Part shown: piece by piece, positions 8,978-19,400 of the stretch
Layout: each line of letters opens with the position of its first letter
How positions within the stretch are numbered: the stretch's first letter is position 1
DNA from: Ferrovibrio terrae
GTDB taxonomy: Bacteria > Pseudomonadota > Alphaproteobacteria > Ferrovibrionales > Ferrovibrionaceae
NCBI RefSeq assembly: GCF_007197755.1
Contig: NZ_CP041636.1
Span: 1,896,001 to 1,960,000, forward strand
Reading direction: 5' to 3'
Length of the DNA: 64,000 bases
Made by a program: the position numbers and the translations under genes
Notes under the pieces: model-generated
What the model saw: the letters and a program-made list of their open reading frames with translations, nothing else
What the model was told of the DNA's origin: nothing
Database searches by the model: none

Positions 8978-9118
8978 CTATTTCCCGAGCCGGTCGGCCG
9001 GGATGACCTTTTCGACCTTGGAACGAGGGGCGGGAATATCCCAGCTGGCCAGGAAGGCGACGCCGCCGCCCACCAGCAGGATAAGGACCAGCCCCATGAT
9101 CATCGACAAACGGGCCAT
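8978..9118 (-). CDS. Small single-pass membrane protein (46 residues)
   Basis: The ATG at 9118 opens a 46-codon frame: a short basic start (MARLS), one long hydrophobic helix (roughly residues 6-25, including GLVLILLVGGGVAFLAS), then a soluble tail with DIPAPRSKVEKVIPADRLGK. The TAG is followed by CC and then the ATG of the exported-protein gene, which is tight operon spacing. The helix, charged tail and spacing argue that it is real. Topology would be N-in with a periplasmic tail that could touch the exported partner (inference). Confidence 0.65.
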   Translation of the reverse strand: MARLSMIMGLVLILLVGGGVAFLASWDIPAPRSKVEKVIPADRLGK

Positions 9119-9307
9119 TCAGATACACTCCCGACTTGCACAAACCGGCTGGCAACCGGTTCGGCTGCGGCGGGCGTGCTGGAAATATGACTCGATTGCT
9201 CTATTGTATCGGCGCTGCCGGCCCCAGGCAATTGGCGGGCAGCAAAGGCAAATCCGGCTATTTGGCCTGCCTGATCATCGAAGCGCCCGGTAATTACGGA
9301 ATTCAGC

Positions 9308-9943
9308 GTGAGCAGCACCGACACCGTTTCCGCCATGGCCGCTCCGTCCGCTGCCGCGGACGTTGACGGCGATGCCGCGGCCGCGCTGCGCAGCCTGGTT
9401 CTGGTCGGCCTGATGGGCGCGGGCAAAAGCTCGGTCGGCCGCCGGCTGGCCACCCGGCTCGGCTTCGATTTCATTGATGCCGATACCGAAATCGAAAAGG
9501 CGGCCGGCGCCACCATCCCGGAAATTTTCGCCGAACATGGCGAGGCGGCCTTCCGCGACGGCGAGCGCAAGGTAATCGCCCGCCTGCTGGACCAGCCGCG
9601 CATCGTGCTGGCCACCGGCGGCGGCGCCTTCATGAATGGCGAGACGCGCGCGCGCATCCGCGAGCGCAGCCATTCGATCTGGATCAAGGCCTCGCTGGAT
9701 GTGCTGGTCAAACGCTGTGCGCGCCGCAGCAACCGCCCGCTGCTGGCCAACGGCGATCTGCGCAGCACGCTGGACCGGCTGATGCGCGAACGCTATCCGG
9801 TCTACGCCGAGGCCGAATTCACCGTCACCAGCCTGGATGGTCCGCATGAGGCGGTGGTCGAAGAGATTCTCCAGGTGCTGCCCGAAGCCTATCGCCAGGC
9901 AGCACATGTCGCAGACGATGGCAGGATTGGTCCGATAGAATGA
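9308..9943 (+). CDS. aroK: Shikimate kinase
   Basis: 211 residues. After a 30-residue N-terminal extension comes the Walker A motif LVGLMGAGKSSVGRRLA, then FIDADTEIEKAAG, HGEAAFRDGERKVI, the shikimate-binding ATGGGAF, and RSNRPLL of the lid. It phosphorylates shikimate at the 3-hydroxyl using ATP, step five of the chorismate pathway, in the cytoplasm. The GTG start at 9308 lies about 8 bases after an ACGGA sequence; a later ATG (codon 10) is possible. The stop overlaps the aroB ATG (ATGA), the usual aroKB arrangement. Confidence 0.95.
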   Translation: MSSTDTVSAMAAPSAAADVDGDAAAALRSLVLVGLMGAGKSSVGRRLATRLGFDFIDADTEIEKAAGATIPEIFAEHGEAAFRDGERKVIARLLDQPRIVLATGGGAFMNGETRARIRERSHSIWIKASLDVLVKRCARRSNRPLLANGDLRSTLDRLMRERYPVYAEAEFTVTSLDGPHEAVVEEILQVLPEAYRQAAHVADDGRIGPIE

Positions 9944-11064
9944 ACACCACGCCGAAAACTGTGCGCGTCGATCTCGGCCAGCGCGCTTATGACATCAAGG
10001 TGGGTGGTGGCCTGCTGGAGACTGCGGGCGATCATATCGCGCCGCTGCTGCGCCGGCCTTTTGCGGTGATCGTCACCGACCAGAATGTCGCGGCCACGCA
10101 TCTCGACACGCTGAAGCGCGCGCTGGCGCAGAAGAATATCGGCTGCGAGGCAATTATTCTGCCGCCGGGCGAGTCGCAGAAATCCTATGCCGGCTTCGAA
10201 CATCTGTGCGAAGCGCTGGTGGCGCTGAAGATCGAGCGGCGCGACCACCTGATCGCGCTCGGTGGCGGCGTGATCGGCGACCTCGTCGGCTTCGCAGCCT
10301 CCGTGCTGCGCCGGGGCATGGATTTCATCCAGGTGCCGACCTCGCTGCTGGCCCAGGTGGACAGTTCCGTGGGCGGCAAGACCGCGATCAACAGCCGCCA
10401 GGGCAAGAACCTGATCGGCGCTTTCCATCAGCCGAAACTCGTGCTGGCCGATGTCGCGCTGCTGGATACGCTGTCGCCGCGCGAGTTGCGCGCCGGCTAT
10501 GCCGAGGTGGTGAAATACGGCCTGCTCGGCGATGCCGACTTCTACGCCTGGCTGGAAAAGAACGGCGCCAAACTGCTGGCCGGCGATATCGCCCTGCGCA
10601 CCGAAGCCGTGGCGCGCTGCTGTGCCCACAAGGCGCGCATCGTGGCGGCGGACGAGCGCGAGGAAGGCGAGCGCGCGCTGTTGAATCTGGGTCATACCTT
10701 TGGTCATGCGCTGGAAGCTGAAACCGGCTATTCGCAGCGCCTGCTGCATGGCGAGGGCGTGGCGGTCGGCATGGCGCTGGCATTCCATCTCTCGGGCCGG
10801 CTCGGGCTCTGCGCCGCCGATCTGGCGCCGCGCGTGGAAAGCCATCTGGCCGAGAGCGGCCTGCCGGCGCGACTCGCCGATGTCGATGGTGCGAAGCAGT
10901 TCAAGCCGGCCGTGCTGCTCGAGCATATGAAGCAGGACAAGAAGGTGCGCGACGGCAAGCTGGTCTTCATCCTGGCCGAGGCGATCGGCCGCGCGGTGGA
11001 GCGCAGCGATGTGACACCGCAAGCGGTTGAAACCCTGCTCGCCGAACAGCTCGTGGCGGCCTGA
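9940..11064 (+). CDS. aroB: 3-dehydroquinate synthase
   Basis: 374 residues. It has the NAD-binding GGGVIGDLVGFAASVLRRGM, PTSLLAQVDSSVGGKTAIN, KNLIGAFHQP and the metal-site region LNLGHTFGHALE with HGEGVAVGM. AroB closes DAHP to 3-dehydroquinate with NAD and a divalent metal, step two of the shikimate pathway. It begins inside the aroK stop (4-base overlap), so the two are translationally coupled. Length and motifs are complete, with nothing unusual. Confidence 0.96.
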   Translation: MNTTPKTVRVDLGQRAYDIKVGGGLLETAGDHIAPLLRRPFAVIVTDQNVAATHLDTLKRALAQKNIGCEAIILPPGESQKSYAGFEHLCEALVALKIERRDHLIALGGGVIGDLVGFAASVLRRGMDFIQVPTSLLAQVDSSVGGKTAINSRQGKNLIGAFHQPKLVLADVALLDTLSPRELRAGYAEVVKYGLLGDADFYAWLEKNGAKLLAGDIALRTEAVARCCAHKARIVAADEREEGERALLNLGHTFGHALEAETGYSQRLLHGEGVAVGMALAFHLSGRLGLCAADLAPRVESHLAESGLPARLADVDGAKQFKPAVLLEHMKQDKKVRDGKLVFILAEAIGRAVERSDVTPQAVETLLAEQLVAA

Positions 11065-11080
11065 AGCGTCGCCGCCCGCC

Positions 11081-11971
11081 ATGCCATTCGCCTTGCTTGC
11101 GGAAATTTTCTCGGTCATCGCGCCGCTGGTGATGCTGGCCGGATCCGGCTGGGTCTGGGCCAAGCGCGGCAAGCCCTATCAGGTCGATCAGATCAGCCTG
11201 CTGGTCACCAACTTCGGCACACCCTGCCTGGTGATCCATTCGCTGCTGGTGGCCGAGATCGATCGCGCGATGATCGGCACCATGGCCTTCGCCACTGTCG
11301 TGGCAATGGCGGTGTTCATGGCGATCAATGCCGTCGTGCTGCGTCTGATGAGCCTGTCGGTGCGCGATTATGTGGCGGGACTGACATTTCCCAATGCCGG
11401 CAATGCCGGGCTTTCCTTGAGCCTGTTCGCCTATGGCCAGCCCGGCCTTGCGCTCGGCATCATATTCTTCGCAGTCACGTCGCTGAGCAATTTCACCGTC
11501 GGCCAGACGATCCTCGCGGGCCGTGGCAATCTCGGCGCCGTGCTGCGCTCGCCGATGATCTATGCGGTGCTAATCGGCATCGCGGGCAACCTGCTGCAGG
11601 TGCATCCGCCGGTCTGGATCATGCGCAGTCTGCAGGTGGCCGGCGGCATCGCCATTCCGCTGATGCTGTTCACGCTCGGCGTGTCGCTCGCGACATTGCA
11701 GGTCAACGATCTGAAGCGCGGCCTGCTGCTGTCGGCCCTGCGGCTGGCTGTCGGCATCGCTGCAGGCTTCGGCCTGAGCGAACTGCTGGCGCTGGACGGT
11801 GTCGCGCGCGGCGTCTTCATCATCCAGTGCGCGATGCCGGTGGCGGTGGTGAATTATATCTTCGCGGTGCGCTACAACCGTGATCCGCAGACCATGGCCA
11901 GCCTGGTGGTGATTTCCACCCTGCTCAGTTTCGCGACTCTTCCCGCTCTGCTGGCGTTTGTGCTGCGCTAA
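11081..11971 (+). CDS. AEC-family (auxin efflux carrier) transporter
   Basis: 296 residues from the ATG at 11081, just 16 bases after aroB; an earlier in-frame start would lie inside aroB and is not needed. The protein has about ten hydrophobic helices in two halves, with the internal TFPNAGNAGLSLSLFAYG and LMLFTLGVSLA stretches characteristic of the AEC/malonate-transporter superfamily. Members export or import small organic anions across the inner membrane; the substrate here is unknown. Its last 47 bases overlap the convergent ribbon-helix-helix gene. Confidence 0.82.
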   Translation: MPFALLAEIFSVIAPLVMLAGSGWVWAKRGKPYQVDQISLLVTNFGTPCLVIHSLLVAEIDRAMIGTMAFATVVAMAVFMAINAVVLRLMSLSVRDYVAGLTFPNAGNAGLSLSLFAYGQPGLALGIIFFAVTSLSNFTVGQTILAGRGNLGAVLRSPMIYAVLIGIAGNLLQVHPPVWIMRSLQVAGGIAIPLMLFTLGVSLATLQVNDLKRGLLLSALRLAVGIAAGFGLSELLALDGVARGVFIIQCAMPVAVVNYIFAVRYNRDPQTMASLVVISTLLSFATLPALLAFVLR

Positions 11972-12272
11972 GACTGGCTGCCAGCCCGTTGCCGGGCTGC
12001 AGCACGATCAGGCCCGACCGCGCCACAAAATAGGAAAGGATGGCGCTGCGCACCCGTGAGGTCAGCGTCTTTTCCCGCCGCTGCGGGTCGCGGTCGACCT
12101 GCATGGCGAAATGGTGCCGGTCGACACCCTCGGCATTGCAGATCGCATCCAGCGCCGCCCATTCCAGACGTTCGAGCCGGATACTGGTGCGCCCCCGTCC
12201 CAGACGCAGGTTGCGCGTCACCAGGCTGGAGCCATGCAGGGCGGTGTGTTGCGAGCGGCGTGTCGTCGGCAT
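11925..12272 (-). CDS. Ribbon-helix-helix domain protein (RHH_4-like)
   Basis: 115 residues from the ATG at 12272 (a TTG 36 bases upstream is possible). The middle shows RTSIRLERLEWAALDAICNAEGVDRHHFAMQVD followed by LTSRVRSAILSYFVAR, the beta strand plus two helices of the alphaproteobacterial RHH_4 family of putative DNA-binding proteins. The C-terminal tail is low complexity. It could be a small transcription regulator, but its target is unknown. Its 3' end runs 47 bases antisense into the AEC transporter gene. Confidence 0.7.
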   Translation of the reverse strand: MPTTRRSQHTALHGSSLVTRNLRLGRGRTSIRLERLEWAALDAICNAEGVDRHHFAMQVDRDPQRREKTLTSRVRSAILSYFVARSGLIVLQPGNGLAASLSAAQTPAEREESRN

Positions 12273-12419
12273 ATCGCAACCTATAATGGATATTTTCCGA
12301 ATGATCAAAGGAAATAGGTTGTACCTTTTGCGGATTATCGGCTGGTGAAGTTGTATTTCCGAATCAACCTCTTGGCGGGGATCGCGGTTTGCCGCCCCAT
12401 GTCCGGTCCGGGCCGGCTT

Positions 12420-12692
12420 CTACTCCCCCGGCGCCTTGGCGGTGACGGCCAGGGCGTGCATTCCATCGGCGAATTCCTGCGCCAGCAGGCGATAGATCTC
12501 GCGCTGGCGCTGCACCCGGGGCATGTCCCGGAAAGCCTCGGCCACGACGGTGAGGCGGAAATGGGTTTCCTGCGCCGCCAGTCCCTGCATGCCGGCATGG
12601 CCGGCGTGATGCGAGGATTCATCCACCAGTTCGAGCCGGGCAGGGTTGAACGCCCCGGTCAGCTTGGTGCGGATGCGCGCGGCGATCGACAT
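12420..12692 (-). CDS. BolA-family protein
   Basis: 90 residues from the ATG at 12692, with AGGAG about 9 bases upstream. The sequence has LELVDESSHHAGHAG, THFRLTVVAEAF, and RQREIYRLLAQEFADGMHALAVTAKAP, the BolA fold with the conserved His pair and the C-terminal helix motif. BolA proteins bind [2Fe-2S] together with monothiol glutaredoxins and act in iron/redox and cell-envelope regulation. It is divergent from the J-domain gene, and bolA next to J-domain / cobS / cobT is common in alphaproteobacteria (from general knowledge). Confidence 0.88.
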   Translation of the reverse strand: MSIAARIRTKLTGAFNPARLELVDESSHHAGHAGMQGLAAQETHFRLTVVAEAFRDMPRVQRQREIYRLLAQEFADGMHALAVTAKAPGE

Positions 12693-12797
12693 GATGAAAA
12701 CTCCTCGTCCACTCAAGAAAATTGCAGCTTTACGACAGGGTAGGATGTCGCCTCTGGTCTTGCCAGTGCTGTGCGGCGGACCCATACTTTAAGGGTC

Positions 12798-13409
12798 ATG
12801 GCACGCGCACGCGCACAGCAGAAATTCTTCCTTGGCCTCGAAGCCGAAGCCGCCTTCGGCCGGCAGGGGCTGCGGCGCTGCGACCATCCGAGTTGCAGTG
12901 AGGAAGGCCGTTTTCCGGCACCGAAAAGCCGGGAATCGCGCGACGGACGCTGGCTGTTCTGCCTCGATCACGTGCGGCAATACAATCTGGGCTGGGATTT
13001 CTTCCGCGGCATGACCGATGCCGATATCGAGAAATACCAGCGCGAGGATGCGCTGGGCCACCGCCCGACCTGGCGGATCGGCACCAAGCCGCAGACCGAA
13101 GATCCGCAGGTCTGGGTCAAGGACGATCTCGGCATCCTGGCCGATGTGGGATTGCGGATGGGCGAGCCGAAGCCCAAAAGCACCGCCGAGCTGCGCCTGC
13201 CGCCGCGCGAGCGCGAGGCCATGGTGGCGCTGGGTTTCGATCTGGCCGGACTCGAACTGCCTTTTGGCAAGGGCGTCCTGAAAAAGCAATATAAAACAAT
13301 GGTGAAGCGCTATCATCCGGACGCCAATGGCGGCGATCGGGAGGCCGAGGAACGGCTGAAAAGCATCACCCAAGCCTATGCCTATCTGCAATCGCGCGGC
13401 TATACTTAG
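12798..13409 (+). CDS. J-domain protein with N-terminal cysteine cluster
   Basis: 203 residues from the ATG at 12798. The N-terminal part has CDHPSC and FCLDHVRQYN, a possible metal-binding site. The C-terminal ~60 residues are a J domain with YHPDANGG (His-Pro-Asp near residues 173-175) and ITQAYAYLQ. J domains stimulate the ATPase of DnaK-type chaperones, and the unusual C-terminal position indicates a specialised co-chaperone. Position upstream of cobS/cobT suggests a link to assembly of the cobaltochelatase AAA+ complex, which is inference only. A huge antisense open frame across this gene and cobST is a GC artefact. Confidence 0.85.
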   Translation: MARARAQQKFFLGLEAEAAFGRQGLRRCDHPSCSEEGRFPAPKSRESRDGRWLFCLDHVRQYNLGWDFFRGMTDADIEKYQREDALGHRPTWRIGTKPQTEDPQVWVKDDLGILADVGLRMGEPKPKSTAELRLPPREREAMVALGFDLAGLELPFGKGVLKKQYKTMVKRYHPDANGGDREAEERLKSITQAYAYLQSRGYT

Positions 13410-13463
13410 GCGAACAATCTCCCCACGGCGTAATAATAAAGCCCAAAAAACCCGAGAGTGACG

Positions 13464-14465
13464 ATGACGGCCCTTCAGACAAAGCCCGTTTCCATGCCGG
13501 CGAATGATTTGCCGGACACCACGGTTTCCGTGCGCGATGTGTTCGGGATCGACAGCGACATGAAGGTGCCGGCGTACAGCCAGCCGACCGAGCATGTGCC
13601 GGATCTGGATCCGACCTACCGTTTCGACCGCGAGACTACGCTCGCCATCCTCGCCGGCTTTGCCTACAACCGCCGCGTCATGGTGCAGGGCTATCATGGC
13701 ACCGGCAAATCCACGCATATCGAGCAGGTCGCCGCGCGGCTGAACTGGCCCTGCGTGCGCGTCAACCTCGACAGCCATATCAGCCGTATTGATCTCGTCG
13801 GCAAGGACGCCATCGTGCTGCGCGACGGCAAGCAGGTGACGGAATTCCGTGAAGGCATCCTGCCCTGGGCGCTGCAGTCGCCGGTGGCACTGGTGTTCGA
13901 CGAATACGATGCCGGCCGTCCGGATGTGATGTTCGTGATCCAGCGTATCCTGGAGGTCGAAGGCAAGCTCACGCTGCTCGACCAGAACCGCGTCATTCGC
14001 CCGCACAAGGGCTTCCGCCTGTTCTCGACCGCCAACACCGTTGGCCTGGGCGATACGACGGGCCTCTATCATGGCACGCAGCAGATCAACCAGGGTCAGA
14101 TGGACCGCTGGAGCATCGTCTGCACGCTCAACTACCTGCCGGCCGATGACGAGGTCGCCATCGTGCTGGCCAAGTCGCCGACCTATACCGGCGACAAGGG
14201 CAAGAAGACGATCCAGAGCATGGTGGCGGTAGCCGAACTCACCCGCGCCGGTTTCATCAACGGCGACATCTCGACCGTGATGAGCCCGCGGACCGTGATC
14301 ACCTGGGCCGAGAATGCACGCATCTTCGGCAGCGTCGGCTTCGCCTTCCGCCTCACCTTCCTCAACAAGTGTGACGAACTCGAGCGGCCGCTGGTGGCCG
14401 AGTATTACCAGCGCAGCTTCGGCGAGGAACTGCCGGAAACGGCTGCCAAGGCCGACCTCGCCTAA
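13464..14465 (+). CDS. cobS: Aerobic cobaltochelatase subunit CobS (AAA+ ATPase)
   Basis: 333 residues from the ATG at 13464, with GAGAG about 6 bases before it; the GTG two codons earlier is possible. It is a MoxR-like AAA+ protein with Walker [10 protein letters not shown] near residues 76-84, Walker [11 protein letters not shown], and the sensor region [11 protein letters not shown]. CobS forms a hexameric ring with CobT and, with CobN, drives ATP-dependent insertion of cobalt into hydrogenobyrinate a,c-diamide in aerobic B12 synthesis. cobT follows after 18 bases. CobN is not in this window. Confidence 0.94.
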   Translation: MTALQTKPVSMPANDLPDTTVSVRDVFGIDSDMKVPAYSQPTEHVPDLDPTYRFDRETTLAILAGFAYNRRVMVQGYHGTGKSTHIEQVAARLNWPCVRVNLDSHISRIDLVGKDAIVLRDGKQVTEFREGILPWALQSPVALVFDEYDAGRPDVMFVIQRILEVEGKLTLLDQNRVIRPHKGFRLFSTANTVGLGDTTGLYHGTQQINQGQMDRWSIVCTLNYLPADDEVAIVLAKSPTYTGDKGKKTIQSMVAVAELTRAGFINGDISTVMSPRTVITWAENARIFGSVGFAFRLTFLNKCDELERPLVAEYYQRSFGEELPETAAKADLA

Positions 14466-14483
14466 ACCGGAGCAAGGCGCCGC

Positions 14484-16367
14484 ATGGCGAACAAGCCGGA
14501 AAGCCCGATCGAGCCGTTCAAGCGTGCGCTGACCGCAGCGACGCGCGCGATCTCGCATGACCGCGACCTGCAGGTCAGCTTCGGGCCGGAAACGCCCGGT
14601 CTGCGCGGCAAGCGCGCGCGCCTGCCGGTGCCGGGGCGCGATCTGCCGGCCGCCGAAGTGGCGCAGATCCGCGGCCTTGCCGATTCCATGGCCTTGCGCC
14701 TGCGCCATCACGACGACAGCCTGCATTCCCGTCTGCTGCCGCAGGGCGGCACCGCACGCGCCGTGTTCGACGCCATCGAACAGGCCCGTGTGGAGGCCAT
14801 CGGCGCCACGCGGATGGCTGGCGTGGCGCAGAACCTGAACGCGGCGCTGGATGAGCGCTGCCGCTCGAAAGGCTATGCCAAGGTCAAGGATCGCTCCGAG
14901 GCGCCGCTGGCCGATGTGGTAGGCCTGATGGCGCGCGAGCGGCTGACCGGCGAGAAGGTGCCGGCGCAGGCACAGAAGATGGTCTCGCTGTGGCGCGACT
15001 GGGTCGAGGAAAAGGGCGGTACCGATCTCGATGGCCTGCTCGCCAACCTCAACGACCAGCGCGCCTTCGCGAAAGTCGCGCGCAGGCTGATCAAGGATCT
15101 CGAACTCGTCGATGACGAAGACGGCGATCTCGACGACGAGGATGAAGGCGAGGACCAGGACAGCCAGGGCCAGCAGCCGCAGAGCCAGTCGGACGGGTCT
15201 GATTCCGAACAGGGCGAAGCCGCCTCGTCGGGCATGGACCAGGCCGATGCCGCCGACGCTTCGGGCGGTGAATCCGTCGAGATGGAAGCCGAAGCCGGCA
15301 TGGAAGAGCAGGTCGCAGGCTCGGGTGAGGAAGCCGGCAAGGGCCGCCGTCCGCCAGCGTCCGACATGATGGGCCATAACCGCGAAGCGCTGTACAAGCC
15401 CTATACCAAGCAGTTCGACGAAGTGGTCGGTGCCGACGATCTGTGTGATGCCGAGGAACTGGCCCGGCTGCGCCATCATCTCGACCAGCAGCTCAACCAC
15501 CTGCAGTCGGTGGTCGGCAAACTGGCCAACCGCCTGCAGCGCCGCCTGATGGCCAAGCAGTCGCGCTCGTGGCATTTTGATCTCGAGGAAGGCATGCTGG
15601 ATGCAGCGCGCCTTGCCCGTGTGGTTGCCAACCCCACGCTGCCGCTCAGCTACAAGCAGGAAAGCGACACCGATTTCCGCGACACCGTTGTCAGCCTGCT
15701 GATCGACAATTCCGGCTCGATGCGCGGCCGTCCGATCACGGTGGCGGCGATGTGCGCCGATATTCTCGCCCGGACGCTGGAACGCTGCGCGGTGAAGGTG
15801 GAAATCCTCGGTTTCACCACGCGCGCCTGGAAGGGCGGGCAGAGCCGCGAACGCTGGCTCTCCGACAACAAGCCGGCCCAGCCCGGCCGCCTGAACGACC
15901 TGCGCCATATCGTCTACAAGGGCGCCGACGCGCCCTGGCGCCGTGCCCGGCGCAATCTCGGCCTGATGCTCCGCGAAGGCCTGCTGAAGGAAAACATCGA
16001 CGGCGAGGCGCTGCTCTGGGCGCATGACCGCCTGCTGGCGCGCACCGAACAGCGCCGCATCCTGATGGTGATCTCCGATGGCGCGCCGGTGGACGATTCC
16101 ACGCTGTCGGTCAATCCGGGCAACTACCTGGATCGACATCTGCGCGAAACCATCGACTGGATCGAGCGCCGCTCGCCGGTCGAACTCACCGCCATCGGCA
16201 TCGGCCATGACGTAACGCGTTATTACAAGCGCGCGGTCACCATCGTGGATGCCGAACAGCTCGGTGGCGTGATGATGGAAAAGCTCGCCGAACTGTTCGA
16301 CGAGACGCCGGAGCAGGGCAAAGGCAAAGGTCTGGGCCGGCTCAAGAAGACCAGCCGCGCCGCCTGA
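14484..16367 (+). CDS. cobT: Aerobic cobaltochelatase subunit CobT
   Basis: 627 residues, the typical size. The N-terminal region is basic and helical. Residues ~205-290 are a very acidic, Glu/Asp/Gln/Ser-rich linker, and the C-terminal third is a von Willebrand A domain with the MIDAS motif [11 protein letters not shown] near residues 408-418 and [10 protein letters not shown] further on. CobT pairs with CobS as the non-ATPase ring of the cobaltochelatase motor. It ends 34 bases before the stop of the convergent histidine kinase, with a 14-bp tandem repeat between them. Confidence 0.94.
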   Translation: MANKPESPIEPFKRALTAATRAISHDRDLQVSFGPETPGLRGKRARLPVPGRDLPAAEVAQIRGLADSMALRLRHHDDSLHSRLLPQGGTARAVFDAIEQARVEAIGATRMAGVAQNLNAALDERCRSKGYAKVKDRSEAPLADVVGLMARERLTGEKVPAQAQKMVSLWRDWVEEKGGTDLDGLLANLNDQRAFAKVARRLIKDLELVDDEDGDLDDEDEGEDQDSQGQQPQSQSDGSDSEQGEAASSGMDQADAADASGGESVEMEAEAGMEEQVAGSGEEAGKGRRPPASDMMGHNREALYKPYTKQFDEVVGADDLCDAEELARLRHHLDQQLNHLQSVVGKLANRLQRRLMAKQSRSWHFDLEEGMLDAARLARVVANPTLPLSYKQESDTDFRDTVVSLLIDNSGSMRGRPITVAAMCADILARTLERCAVKVEILGFTTRAWKGGQSRERWLSDNKPAQPGRLNDLRHIVYKGADAPWRRARRNLGLMLREGLLKENIDGEALLWAHDRLLARTEQRRILMVISDGAPVDDSTLSVNPGNYLDRHLRETIDWIERRSPVELTAIGIGHDVTRYYKRAVTIVDAEQLGGVMMEKLAELFDETPEQGKGKGLGRLKKTSRAA

Positions 16368-16376
16368 CTCCAGTCA

Positions 16377-16418
16377 GTTTCGCTTTTTCAGTTCAGCTTT
16401 TTCAGTTCAGCTTTTTCA
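16377..16418. repeat. Three copies of a 14-bp tandem repeat across the kinase stop codon
   Basis: The unit GTTCAGCTTTTTCA occurs exactly twice (16391-16404, 16405-16418), preceded by a copy with two differences (GTTTCGCTTTTTCA, 16377-16390). On the minus strand it encodes the last residues LKKLN of the histidine kinase and supplies its TGA at 16402-16404. Because 14 is not a multiple of three, the second unit creates the stop. The repeat points to slipped-strand duplication at the 3' end. Confidence 0.85.
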
Positions 16419-19400
16419 GTGAGGCCAGCAGGTTGCCCAGCCCGGCCTTGGCCTTTTCGTCCAGCGGCGCCGGGCCAGCGGCGGCTGCCGCATCATTGCC
16501 GGCGGCCTGTTCGCTGGCGCCCATCACGCGGTTCATCGCGGCAATCAGCAACGGCAGCGCAATCGGCTTGGCGACATAGTCGTCCATGCCGGCGCTGATA
16601 TAGCGCTCGCGGTCGCCTTCCATCGCGTTGGCAGTCAGCGCGATGATCGGAATCTTCGCTGCGGCATGCTGCATCTTGCGGATGGTGGTTGTTGCGGTCA
16701 TGCCGTCCATTTCCGGCATTTGCATGTCCATCAGCACCAGATCGTAAGGCGCCTTCTGCACCTGTTCGCAGGCCTCGATGCCGTTGGTGACGATATCGGA
16801 CTGGTGGCCGAGCTGGCGCAGCATCAGGCCGATCACCATCTGGTTCACCTGGTTGTCCTCGGCCACCAGGATGCGCAGGCTGCGCAGGGTGGCGGGGCCA
16901 TTGGCCGGCACCGGCAACGCCTCGGTCTGCACGGGCTGGCCTTCGGCGAGCGGCAGCTCGAACCAGAAGGTGCTGCCCTTGCCCTCCTCGCTATCCACAC
17001 CGATGCGGCCACCCATCAGCTCGGCCAGCTGCTTGGAAATGGCCAGGCCGAGGCCGGTGCCGCCGAAGCGGCGTGCGATGGAGCTGTCGGCCTGGTTGAA
17101 GCGGCTGAACAGACGGTCGATCTGGTCGGCGGCGATGCCGATACCGGTGTCGCGAACCTTGACCAGCAACATGTAGCGACCGTCATCGAGCTTGCGGGCA
17201 TCGACCAGGATACGCACCTCGCCCTTGTCGGTGAACTTGATGGCGTTGCCGGCCAGATTGAACAGGATCTGGCGCAGACGACCCGGATCGCCCTTGAGGA
17301 AGCGCGGCACGCCGTCGGCGAGTTCGCTCGACATGCGCAGGCCCTTCATCACGGCGCGGGGGTTCATCATCGAGATCGCGCTCTCGACCAGATGGGGGAG
17401 ATCGAAGTCGATTTCTTCCAGGTCGATACGCCCTGCCTCCAGCTTGGAGAAATCGAGAATGTCGTTGATCAGCGACAGCAGATGTTCGGCCGAATCACGC
17501 GCCGTGGTGATCAGTTTGTACTGATGCTTTGACAGGTCGGTATTCTGCAGCAGGCCGATGGTGCCCAGCACGCCATTCATCGGCGTGCGGATTTCGTGGC
17601 TCATCATCGCCAGGAATTCCGACTTGGCGCGGCTGGCGTCCTCGGCACGTTCCTTTTCTTCGGCATAGCGGTCGGCCAGTTCGCGCATATGGAAGGACTG
17701 CTGCTCCACCTGGCGCTTGGCCGCTTCCAGGTCGGCAATGTTCCGGTGCAGGATTTCCTGCTGTTCCTTCAGGGCGGTGATGTCGGTGCGGATACCGACG
17801 ACGCCGCCGTCCGAGGTGCGCCGTTCGGTGTTGCGCACCCAGCGTCCGGTGGCGAGCCGGGTTTCCGTGCTGCCGCTGCCGCGGCGGAACAGTTCCAGCC
17901 GCTCGTTCAGCCAGTCGTCGAGGAAGGTTGAGTCCATGCCGACCATGTCGCGCTGCAGGCTGGCCTTCAGGATGTCGGAGAAGCGCGCGCCCGGCACCAG
18001 AAGGTCCTCGATTTCGCGATAGAATTCGCGATAGCGCGAATTGCACAGGATCAGCCGCTCGTCCTTGTCGTAAAGCACGAAGCCGTCCGAGATGCTTTCG
18101 ATGGCATCATACATCTGCCGTTCGGCCTGTTTGACGGCGGTGATGTCGGTCCCGGTGCCGACAATGCCGCCATCGGCGGTGCGCTGCTCGCGCACCAGTA
18201 GCCAGCGACCGTCGGCAAGGCGGCGTTCGTGCGCGTCTTCGGAGTGGCCATGTTCGTGCACACGGCGCTGAATCCAAGCTTCCGGATCCAAATCGCCGGT
18301 CTGGAAGATACCGCGGGTGACGCCGGCGCGGGTGATCTCCTCGAATGTGACGCCGGGCTGGATGATGTCGGCAAGTTCGGGGAAATGGTCGCGTATGCGC
18401 TGGTTGAACAGCACCACGCGGTCATCCTTGTCGTAGAGGATGAAGCCTTCATTCACCGAATCGATGGCATCATACAGCCGGCGCTCGGCTTCCTTCACCG
18501 CGGTGATATCCGTGCCGATGCCGACGATGCCACCATCGGCGGTGCGCTGCTCATGCACCAGCAGCCAGCGGCCGTCCTGCAGATGGCGCTCGATCGGCTT
18601 GCCTGGATTGCGGTGCTGCTCCAGCCGTTGCGCGATCCAGGCTTCGGGCTCGGCGCCGCGCAGGTCGACAATGCCGGCGGAGATAGCCGCGCGCAGCAGG
18701 TCTTCGAATTTTATGCCGGGGCGGATCAGTTGCGCCAGGCCCGGATTGTGGTCGGTGAACTGCGCATTATACATCACGACGGCATCATCGGCGTCATAGA
18801 GCACGAAGCCGTCGCTGATCGACTGGATGGCGTCATGCAGGCGCTGCTCGGCGCGCTTCAGGTCGCTGATGTCATTGAATACCGTGATGATGCCGCCATC
18901 GACAGTGCGGCGGCGCTGCATGCGCAACCAGACGCCGGGGAAGGGCTGGGCATCGACCGGACGACCGGTCGGCTTGCGGAATTCCCGCGTCAGATTCTCG
19001 ATGTAGTTTTCCAGGTCGAGCTTCGTGTCGTAATCGGCATGGCGCATCGCGGTGATGCGCATGATCTCGCTGAAATGCGTGCCCGGGCGCACGATCTTCG
19101 GGTCGTGCCGGGTCATTTCGTAATAACGGCTGTTGGCCATCGCCAGATAGCCTTCCCTGTCGTACAGCACAAAGCCTTCGGTCAGGGTCTCGATGGCGTC
19201 GCGCAGGCGGGCTTCCGCCAGTTTCAGGTCGGTGATGTCGCTGGCGACCAGGATCACGCCGCCATCGGCGGTGCGGTGGCGCATGTTGCGCAGCCATTTG
19301 CCGGGCAGGAATTCGCCATCCACCGGCTTGCCCGAAGGATTGTGGTAGTCGGCGCGCGCCGCGGTGATGTAGCCCTGATGATCGAAATTCGGCCAAGACT

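Noticed and set aside
12789-16208. 1139-residue open frame on the minus strand opposite the J-domain gene, cobS and cobT
   Set aside because: It mirrors three strongly supported genes, has His/Gln/Arg/Ala composition typical of antisense GC-rich frames and shows no domain.
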